Source: Chloroflexia bacterium | GTDB lineage: Bacteria > Chloroflexota > Chloroflexia > Thermomicrobiales > JALYUS01 | Reading direction: 5' to 3' | Assembly (NCBI GenBank): GCA_025928215.1 | Contig: JAICJW010000019.1 | Location: 1 to 20,062, forward strand | DNA: 20,062 nucleotides | In this document: piece by piece, positions 15,846 to 20,062 of the stretch | Layout: each line of letters starts with the position of its first letter | Numbering within the stretch: position 1 is the stretch's first letter | Program-made: the position numbers and the translations under genes | The notes under the pieces: generated by a model | The model's input: only the letters and a program-made list of their open reading frames with translations | Told to the model about the DNA's origin: nothing | Database searches by the model: none

Positions 15846-15950
15846 TCAGGACTGCTCGACCGCGATGCGGGCACCCAGGGCGATCAGCACCACGCCCGTC
15901 ACCCTCTCCATCCGTCGGCGCATGGCGAACGCGCTGAAGAAACGATGCAT
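15846..15950 (-). pseudogene. Remnant of a LysE/RhtB-type exporter (C-terminal fragment)
   Basis: The minus-strand frame ending at 15846 reads MHRFFSAFAMRRRMERVTGV then VLIALGARIAVEQS. This looks like the basic loop and last transmembrane helix of LysE/RhtB amino-acid exporters, which typically end in R-x-x-D/E-R-x-(S/T)-G-x-x-L-I-G-L-G-x-R-x-A. Upstream in all minus-strand frames to about 16090 I find no trace of the preceding helices, and the frame there is non-family sequence. Only about 35 of the usual 200 residues remain, so I treat it as a decayed fragment. The rest of 15726-16096 holds no gene; an 11-bp direct repeat CTCCGTAGCGC occurs twice near 15754-15780. Confidence 0.6.
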
Positions 15951-16096
15951 GACCGTCTGATCCATGCCCGTAGTGTGACAGAGATACGGGGGTTTACACC
16001 ACCGCCAGGAAAGAATGGAATCAGCCCATCCAATTCGCCGGTCTGATCGTGACAGGTTGCCGCCGATCATTGATTTGACGGATGGCTCGCGCGACG

Positions 16097-16318
16097 CTAT
16101 CCCGTATGATCGTCGCGCGGCGGCGGGTTGATGAGCCGGCGTTCATTGAGCCATGCGGAGACGATCATCCGCATCATCTCCGAGCGAGAGACATGCTCGG
16201 TTTCCGCCTGCGCGTCGAGTGCGTCAATCCACTCGCGCGGCATCTGGCACATGACGTTGAGGAGCGGCACACCATACCGGGACCGACGACCAGGGCTTCG
16301 AACCGCCTCGTCTTCCAT
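16097..16318 (-). CDS. Ribbon-helix-helix (CopG/Arc-like) DNA-binding protein
   Basis: The protein has 73 residues from the ATG at 16318, preceded by GGGAGG with CACG between. The frame is open to an ATG at 16354, but that one has no comparable ribosome site. Residues 22-57 show the RHH pattern: a short strand (LNVMCQMPREW), helix A (IDALDAQAETE), a turn with HVSRSEMM and helix B (RMIVSAWLNERR). The N-terminus is basic (RSPGRRSRYG). Such proteins bind palindromic operators as dimers and are commonly autoregulators or antitoxins. No toxin-like small gene adjoins it on this strand. It is divergent from the exported protein gene at 16501, and a perfect 14-bp palindrome lies between the two. Confidence 0.85.
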   Translation of the reverse strand: MEDEAVRSPGRRSRYGVPLLNVMCQMPREWIDALDAQAETEHVSRSEMMRMIVSAWLNERRLINPPPRDDHTG

Positions 16319-16417
16319 CGTGCCTCCCTTTGTCTCCACTGGCTCTCTGGTCATGGAACGGATAGATTGGATAATGGTTGCGTTTCGTATAAGAGAGTAT
16401 TTGCACGGAGTGATAGA

Positions 16418-16431
16418 CCATCGCGCGATGG
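16418..16431. promoter_or_regulatory. Perfect 14-bp palindrome, candidate RHH operator
   Basis: CCATCGCGCGATGG is self-complementary and lies in the divergent region between the ribbon-helix-helix gene and the exported-protein gene, 3 nt upstream of the TTGACG -35 box. Binding there would block the rightward promoter. The link to the neighbouring regulator is inferred from position only. Confidence 0.4.
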
Positions 16432-16434
16432 CCG

Positions 16435-16462
16435 TTGACGGACCGCTGAGACCGGATACACT
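16435..16462 (+). promoter_or_regulatory. Candidate sigma70-type promoter for the exported peptidase-like gene
   Basis: TTGACG (16435-16440), a 16-base spacer and TACACT (16457-16462) match consensus at 5 of 6 and 4 of 6 positions. Transcription would begin near 16469, about 32 nt before the GTG start and just upstream of its AGAGAGG ribosome site (16485-16491). Confidence 0.55.
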
Positions 16463-16500
16463 CGCAGCGGTGGATGCGATTGCGAGAGAGGTCCGTATAG

Positions 16501-17646
16501 GTGCGCAGCAAACTCACGCGGGACGCCCGCCGATTATTTCTCCTGCTCGCCCTGCTCATGGCGATCTCCAGTTCCCCCACCCGCGCGGCGGGAACAGTCA
16601 CGGTCGCGGCGAGCACGGCGACGCCCGATTTCCCGCAAAGCATCGCCTTCCATCTCGAGGCGAGCGCTCAAGGAGCGGAGATTGCGCGTGTCGCGTTGCT
16701 CTATCATCCGGTAGCGATGCCCACGGTCAAGCGAATCGAGATTCCGACCGAGCGCGGATCGCGTGTCACGCTCGATTACGCGCTCGATACGCAGTCCCGC
16801 TATCTTCCCCCGGGCCTTGATGTCGAGTACCGCTGGCTGCTCACGCTGAGCGACGGCACCGAGACCCGCACCCCGCCCGCAACGTTCCTTTACATGGATG
16901 GCCGCGAAACATGGAAAAAGATCGCCAGCGGCCCGGTGACGCTCTGGTGGGACGGCACCGATGCAAGCATCGGCCAGAACGCTGCGGATACCGCCGCCCG
17001 CACGATCAAGAGGCTCAGCACCACTTTCAATGTGCGGGAGGATCGGCCCGTTCGCATCCTGCTCTACACCAATCAGCGCGACATGCTCGCGGGGCTGCCG
17101 CCGAACAGCGCACCCTGGCTGGGCGGCAGCTCGACGCCCGCTCTCGATCTCATCCAGGCGGTCGTTGATCCCACGGGGGTGGGGGCGGACTCCTCGCCCG
17201 CCGCGCAAATCAGCCGGGTGATCCCCCACGAGGTCAGCCGGCTAATCACGTACCGGGCAAGCGAAAATCCCTACAACACGCTGCCGACCTGGCTCGACGA
17301 GGGGCTGGCGACCGTCAATCAGGAAGCGCCGGACCTGCGCTTGCGCCCGCTGCTCTTCGACGCTGCCACGAACGGCACGCTCATCCCGTTGCGCGCGCTC
17401 GACTCGCCATTCCCGCTCGATCCGAACCGGGCGCTGCTGTCCTACGCGGAGAGTGAGAGCGTAGTGAGCTACATCACGAACGCCTACAAGCCGGGAACGA
17501 TCCCCGCGCTGGTGGCGGCCTTCAAGGATGGGCTCTCGTATGACCAGGCGGCGCAGCGGGTGCTCAAGGAGGGCATTGACGCGCTGGACACGGACTGGAA
17601 GGCGAGCCTCAACTACGGCGGCGATCAGGGCGGCATCACCGGCTGA
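16501..17646 (+). CDS. Exported peptidase-MA-like protein with a broken HExxH motif
   Basis: The protein has 381 residues from a GTG at 16501 with AGAGAGG 9 nt upstream. Residues 1-29 form a signal peptide: a basic start (RSKLTRDARR), a hydrophobic core (LFLLLALLMAISS) and a probable cleavage site at TRA-A. Residues 31-135 look like a beta-rich N-terminal domain. From about 140 the order matches peptidase_MA_2-type gluzincin proteins: GPVTLWWDG, helix, VRILLYTNQRDM, then PHEVSRLITY and LPTWLDEGLAT at 262-271 with Glu267. Family members carry HExxH; here it is His243-Glu244-Val-Ser-Arg247, so the second zinc-binding His is Arg. Zinc peptidase activity is therefore unlikely unless another ligand compensates. 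The protein is probably exported or membrane-proximal, function unknown. Confidence 0.88.
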   Translation: MRSKLTRDARRLFLLLALLMAISSSPTRAAGTVTVAASTATPDFPQSIAFHLEASAQGAEIARVALLYHPVAMPTVKRIEIPTERGSRVTLDYALDTQSRYLPPGLDVEYRWLLTLSDGTETRTPPATFLYMDGRETWKKIASGPVTLWWDGTDASIGQNAADTAARTIKRLSTTFNVREDRPVRILLYTNQRDMLAGLPPNSAPWLGGSSTPALDLIQAVVDPTGVGADSSPAAQISRVIPHEVSRLITYRASENPYNTLPTWLDEGLATVNQEAPDLRLRPLLFDAATNGTLIPLRALDSPFPLDPNRALLSYAESESVVSYITNAYKPGTIPALVAAFKDGLSYDQAAQRVLKEGIDALDTDWKASLNYGGDQGGITG

Positions 17647-17669
17647 CGCCGGGAACCCTGAATCCGGCG
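17647..17669 (+). terminator. Hairpin directly after the exported peptidase-like gene
   Basis: CGCCGG (17647-17652), an 11-nt loop and CCGGCG (17664-17669) begin immediately after the TGA stop. The stem is a perfect 6 bp, but no U-tract follows, so intrinsic termination is uncertain. The remaining intergenic sequence up to 17863 shows no gene and no clear promoter. Confidence 0.35.
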
Positions 17670-17863
17670 CGGCGATGCGCGGGTAGCGCTGGAGCGTGGT
17701 CTATTTTCGGACGGTTGATGTACGTTCGTCCACTCGGGCGGATCAGAAAATATGGATTGGTGAGAGACGATGATCGCTTCTCCGTCCACGTATGCGCCTT
17801 GCCGAAGCGGTGAATACGGCGTACGCTCGTGTGCGGGTACGGATCACGACGAAGGAGCGGGCG

Positions 17864-18388
17864 ATGGCAGGAGAGAAACCCCACTACGACGCGCTTCCGA
17901 TGCACTTCGGCATGAACCTCGCCAGCGCGATTGGCGGCGAGGAGTTCATGGGCATCACGCTCACGGCGGTCGTCATTGACGGCGATCACGCCTTCTTCGA
18001 CGCGGGCGCACTCCATGGCCGCTCGCAAGCGCAGCAGGGAATCCAGTTTTCCCGCGACAAAGCGGACGTGCCGGACGGCGCACGCGTCGCGATGGTCTTC
18101 CTCGGCGTGCGCGACACGGAGCCGGAAACCGCGCATTACGAGGGGATGATCGCCTGCGCGCTCCTCATTGATCGCGCGGCGGGTACGGGCTGGCGCGACC
18201 TGACGCAGGAAGCGATGGCGATGCGCCGCGTCCTCGACGGCACCGTGAACCTCGATGACTTGACAGCGGGCGAGCGGGCCGCCCTCCAGCGCGCCCTCGA
18301 AGAACCGCTCGGCGGCGCGCTCTGGCGAAACACCGACGCGGCGCGTCAAGCGGCCGTCCGTGGCCCAATTCAGGAGGTATCCGCATGA
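17864..18388 (+). CDS. Hypothetical protein coupled to a methyltransferase
   Basis: I do not recognise this family. It has 174 residues from the ATG at 17864, with GAAGGAG 6 nt upstream; a longer frame from 17792 lacks a ribosome site. It is a soluble, acidic protein with no signal peptide or membrane helix. Residues 1-100 look like an alpha/beta domain (ITLTAVVIDGDHAFFDAGALHG, ARVAMVFLGVRD), which might suit a hotdog-like or ligand-binding fold, but I cannot show it. Residues 115-170 are helical and charged (LTAGERAALQRALEE). Its stop overlaps the start of the downstream methyltransferase as ATGA, so the two are translated together and probably act in one pathway or complex. Confidence 0.85.
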   Translation: MAGEKPHYDALPMHFGMNLASAIGGEEFMGITLTAVVIDGDHAFFDAGALHGRSQAQQGIQFSRDKADVPDGARVAMVFLGVRDTEPETAHYEGMIACALLIDRAAGTGWRDLTQEAMAMRRVLDGTVNLDDLTAGERAALQRALEEPLGGALWRNTDAARQAAVRGPIQEVSA

Positions 18389-19074
18389 GCGCGACACCAT
18401 CCCGACCGCCGATTGATTCCGCGACCTTCTGCCAGCGGATGACGCAATCATACGAGAACCGCATCCCGGCAGATGTCCGCACGATCATCACCGAAGAAGC
18501 AATCGCCCCGCTTGGCCCGCGGCCGCATATTGTGGACCTCGGCTGCGGGCCGGGGCTGTGGCTGCGCGATATTGCCGCCCTCCGGCCCGACGCCACACTC
18601 GCGGGGTACGACCGCGACGCGACAATGCTCGACGCGGCACGTCGCCTCGGCCTTAAGCATGCGAAATGGCATAGCGCGGATGTCAGCGCACCCGATTTCA
18701 CACTCAGGTCAGATTCGTGCGATGTGATCGCGGCACACTTCTTCTTTCATTTCCTCGCCGACCCGCGCCATCTCCTGACGATGATGCACGACGCCTTGCG
18801 GCCCGGCGGTTCGTTTGTCATGACGGGCTGGGTGCGCTCCTCAATGGCCGATTTTTACGCGTTCTGGGGGCAGACGCGCGCGGCGATTGAGAGCAGTTCG
18901 CCCGATGCGCCACCCCCGAACGATCCCGAAGCCTTCTGCTATCAACGCTTCGCGGAGTTCAACCGCTACACCCTCGACGACATCCGCTGGCTGCTCGACC
19001 GCCACGGCTTTACCACCCGCCGCGATGGCATGTATACGAAGAACTTCGCCTATCTTATCGCTGGCGCGAAGTAG
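18385..19074 (+). CDS. Class I SAM-dependent methyltransferase
   Basis: The protein has 229 residues, starting in the ATGA overlap with the previous gene. Motif I is IVDLGCGPG at 49-57, and the strand-2 acidic motif is AGYDRDATMLDAA at 73-85. The mid motif is SCDVIAAHFFFHFLAD and the post motif is ALRPGGSFVMTGW, all in the order expected of Methyltransf_11/25 enzymes. The region from about 155 to 215 (FYAFWGQTRAAIE to WLLDRHGF) is a variable cap that would define the substrate, which I cannot name. The ribosome site is GGAGG, 5-6 nt before the ATG, inside the preceding gene. It is followed by a short heptamer duplication and the promoter of the riboswitch transcript. Confidence 0.92.
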   Translation: MSATPSRPPIDSATFCQRMTQSYENRIPADVRTIITEEAIAPLGPRPHIVDLGCGPGLWLRDIAALRPDATLAGYDRDATMLDAARRLGLKHAKWHSADVSAPDFTLRSDSCDVIAAHFFFHFLADPRHLLTMMHDALRPGGSFVMTGWVRSSMADFYAFWGQTRAAIESSSPDAPPPNDPEAFCYQRFAEFNRYTLDDIRWLLDRHGFTTRRDGMYTKNFAYLIAGAK

Positions 19075-19075
19075 C

Positions 19076-19094
19076 GAGTTCGGAGTTCGAACTC
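19076..19094. repeat. GAGTTCG heptamer duplication ending in a palindrome
   Basis: Two tandem GAGTTCG units (19076-19089) run into GAGTTCGAACTC, a perfect 12-bp palindrome at 19083-19094, one base after the methyltransferase stop codon. The unit (rotated TTCGGAG) is a close relative of the TTCGAGG array at 19854-19881. Confidence 0.7.
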
Positions 19095-19095
19095 A

Positions 19096-19124
19096 TTGCT
19101 CATCGCGCATTGCTCCGCTATGAT
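19096..19124 (+). promoter_or_regulatory. Candidate promoter for the c-di-AMP riboswitch transcript
   Basis: TTGCTC (19096-19101), a 17-base spacer and TATGAT (19119-19124) form a plausible sigma70 promoter; the -10 matches 5 of 6 positions. Transcription would start near 19131, about 35 nt before the aptamer core, so the RNA would carry the complete riboswitch. Confidence 0.6.
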
Positions 19125-19164
19125 GAGGATGATGGATGCTCGTCCATCGGTGCAGCGCCCATTT

Positions 19165-19285
19165 CGTGCCGAATCGTGGCAAATCACGAGCGGGGGAACC
19201 AATCCATCGGGGTGAATCAACGGGGTGAACCGTTGTAGGGCCGTCTCTCCGGCCCGAATCCGTCAGCTAACCTCGTAGGCGTCAT
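19165..19285 (+). ncRNA. c-di-AMP riboswitch (ydaO-yuaA class)
   Basis: The conserved blocks occur in the right order on the plus strand: GCCGAATC at 19168, a hairpin TCGTG/CACGA, GAGCGGGGGAACC at 19188-19200, GGGGTGAATC at 19210-19219, GGGTGAA and TAGGG, then CCCGAATCCGTCAGCTAACC and TCGTAGGCG ending at about 19281. The last block is the near-invariant 3' signature of this aptamer class. GCC (19168-19170) can pair with GGC (19278-19280) to close P1. The class binds the second messenger c-di-AMP and usually turns genes off when it is abundant. Known targets include K+ and osmolyte transporters, cell-wall hydrolases and nucleases. Here the next gene, 125 nt downstream, is a receiver-like protein. 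Confidence 0.92.
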
Positions 19286-19409
19286 CGAGAGGGAACACGG
19301 CGCAGGTCTCCTGTCAGCCCTTCCCGGCTGCACCACAAACCGCGCGATCCGGGTCGCCACATCGTGTGGCAGATACCTGGCTATCGCGCCATGTGGAAGG
19401 GGGTTTGGC
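19286..19409 (+). promoter_or_regulatory. Riboswitch expression platform with possible anti-Shine-Dalgarno
   Basis: The leader between the aptamer and the ATG at 19410 shows no U-tract terminator. It contains CAGCC-CTTCCC-GGCTG (19315-19330), whose loop presents CTTCCC, and a 6-bp hairpin GCCACA-TCG-TGTGGC (19356-19370). CCCTTCC (19318-19324) is perfectly complementary to GGAAGGG (19395-19401), which forms most of the ribosome-binding site. Control of translation is therefore the more likely mechanism. This is inferred from complementarity alone. Confidence 0.45.
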
Positions 19410-19847
19410 ATGGACCGTCCGCTGTTGCCTACACTGTTGATCGCCACGGATACGTGGGAACTCGTGTACGACTACAACCGTATCCTCTTACCGCGCGGCA
19501 TCCGCACCGCGCCGCATCCGCTCAATCACCGGCTGCTGACGCGCGTGCGGGAGCATCAGCCGATCGCCATCCTGCTCGATTTCTCGGAAGCGGAGCGCGA
19601 TCACGGCCTCTTCCTCATTGATGCCCTCCGGCACGATCCGCGCACGGCGGCCTGCCCGGTAATCGCCATCCTCGATGATCCGGTCGCCTACAGCGCGATC
19701 ACTGGCCGGGCGTACCTGCATGTTCGCGCCCAGTTGAAGCCGGTCAGCGCGGAACGTCTGCTCTCGCTCGTCGGCGAATACATCCCCGCGCTGCCAGTAC
19801 CGCCCCCGCACGGCGATCAAAGCCTGCTCATGCACGCGGACGATTAG
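19410..19847 (+). CDS. Degenerate CheY-like receiver-domain protein under c-di-AMP riboswitch
   Basis: A single-domain protein of 145 residues. The ATG at 19410 has GGAAGGGGG 6 nt upstream. The receiver pattern is clear in LLDFSEAERDHGLFLIDALR then PRTAACPVIAIL, matching the usual beta3 Asp, loop, alpha3 and beta4 of response regulators. Asp57 is the likely phosphoacceptor position and Lys110 (in LKPVS) the conserved Lys. The acidic pair at the end of beta1 is degraded (LLIATD), and the Thr/Ser after beta4 is missing (AILDDP). Mg2+-dependent phosphorylation is thus doubtful, and it may work as a phosphorylation-independent or pseudo-receiver. There is no output domain; the C-terminal 20 residues are Pro/His-rich. 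No histidine kinase adjoins it. Confidence 0.8.
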   Translation: MDRPLLPTLLIATDTWELVYDYNRILLPRGIRTAPHPLNHRLLTRVREHQPIAILLDFSEAERDHGLFLIDALRHDPRTAACPVIAILDDPVAYSAITGRAYLHVRAQLKPVSAERLLSLVGEYIPALPVPPPHGDQSLLMHADD

Positions 19848-19925
19848 GGGAAGTTCGAGGTTCGAGGTTCGAGGTTCGAGGTTCGGAGTAATCAGTCCAA
19901 GCAACTTCGAATCCCGAACTTCCCC
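19847..19925. terminator. Terminator-like inverted repeat containing a TTCGAGG x4 array
   Basis: GGGGAAGTTCG (19847-19857) and CGAACTTCCCC (19915-19925) are a perfect 11-bp inverted repeat starting in the receiver gene's stop codon. The left arm continues as four perfect TTCGAGG heptamers (19854-19881) and one TTCGGAG variant. The right arm has the partial complement CTTCGAATCC. It resembles the 4543-4615 structure: an inverted repeat at a gene end with one arm made of four heptamers. Confidence 0.6.
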
Positions 19926-19928
19926 GCG

Positions 19929-19957
19929 TTGACAGCCTGCGGAGCCGGTGCTACCGT
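19929..19957 (+). promoter_or_regulatory. Sigma70-type promoter for the right-edge gene
   Basis: A consensus TTGACA (19929-19934), a 17-base spacer and TACCGT (19952-19957) lie 45 nt before the ATG at 20002. The -10 keeps only T, A and the last T. The element begins three bases after the preceding inverted repeat, which supports a new transcription unit. Confidence 0.6.
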
Positions 19958-20001
19958 CGTTTCATGTGAATCATCGCCCATCCGCAGGAGCCGAAGGGAC
20001 T

Positions 20002-20062
20002 ATGCAAACCGCTGCCCCACCGCTGCACGATCTCGCGCCGGACCTCCGGGAGAAATACGACC
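20002..20062 (+). CDS. Start of an unidentified gene, cut by the window edge
   Basis: Twenty codons are visible, reading MQTAAPPLHDLAPDLREKYD. The ATG follows AAGGGACT and has AGGAG further upstream, plus a good promoter at 19929. The fragment is too short to identify. The LREKYD ending resembles the N-terminus of some ATP-dependent sulfur transferases of the LarE type, but it fits many other families equally well, so no product is assigned. Confidence 0.6.
   Translation, partial: MQTAAPPLHDLAPDLREKYD

Noticed and set aside
15732..16096. A plus-strand frame (15228-16046) crossing the treZ start and the non-coding region.
   Set aside because: Most of it is the complement of treZ. The part beyond treZ has no recognisable protein pattern, and the frame lacks a ribosome site.
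16097..16318. RHH protein as the antitoxin of a toxin-antitoxin pair.
   Set aside because: No small toxin-like gene is adjacent on the same strand; the only same-strand neighbour is an exporter fragment.
19854..19881. CRISPR array or tRNA T-arm suggested by repeated GTTCGAGG.
   Set aside because: The unit is 7 bp with no spacers, and no cloverleaf can be built around it.

Overview
This is a GC-rich bacterial chromosome segment (roughly 60-65% GC by eye). It carries housekeeping and carbohydrate genes separated by intergenic regions that are rich in short repeats. No plasmid, phage, transposase, CRISPR, rRNA or tRNA signature was found. Several features suggest a Chloroflexota- or Armatimonadota-like lineage, but this is inference only. 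They are the Arg/Gln/Asn-rich Rho insertion, the TreZ/TreY trehalose route with a GH57 module, a c-di-AMP (ydaO-type) riboswitch, and dispersed heptamer and 'gtaggggcggttcgcgaaccg'-like repeats.  Layout. 1-1767 (-): transcription terminator Rho, with its C-terminus beyond the window edge. 1768-2402: non-coding, holding a probable rho promoter and a repeat element. 2403-3407 (-): a GAPDH-family dehydrogenase, divergent from 3619-4542 (+), a DapA-superfamily dehydratase/aldolase most like 5-dehydro-4-deoxyglucarate dehydratase. 4615-4941 (-): a [2Fe-2S] ferredoxin, convergent with that dehydratase across a hairpin built of heptamers. 5212-5934 (+): thiamine pyrophosphokinase. 6005-7350 (+): a VOC protein, a TfoX-N-domain protein and a GNAT acetyltransferase, the first two overlapping by 4 nt. 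7419-8066 (-): a methyltransferase. 8305-13782 (-): an 1825-residue protein fusing a GH57/DUF3536-like module to maltooligosyl-trehalose synthase (TreY). 13881-15725 (-): TreZ. 15846-15950 (-): a remnant of a LysE/RhtB exporter. 16097-16318 (-): a ribbon-helix-helix regulator, divergent from 16501-17646 (+), an exported peptidase-MA-like protein whose HExxH motif is broken. 17864-19074 (+): an unrecognised protein translationally coupled to a class I methyltransferase. 19165-19285 (+): a c-di-AMP riboswitch upstream of 19410-19847 (+), a degenerate receiver-domain protein. 20002 onward (+): the first 20 codons of another gene.  How it fits together. TreZ and the GH57-TreY fusion form a two-gene unit that would make trehalose from glycogen-type glucans: TreY isomerises the reducing end of a maltodextrin to a trehalose unit and TreZ releases it. 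No TreX/GlgX debranching enzyme is present here, so the GH57 module is a candidate for glucan processing in cis. The c-di-AMP riboswitch links the far right of the window to osmotic and cell-envelope signalling, which fits a nearby osmolyte pathway thematically, though no shared control is shown.  Most interesting points: the GH57-TreY fusion; a c-di-AMP riboswitch controlling a degenerate receiver rather than a usual K+ or cell-wall gene, with a plausible anti-Shine-Dalgarno element; a peptidase-like protein that has lost a zinc ligand; and a family of related heptanucleotide arrays in terminators and at one gene start.
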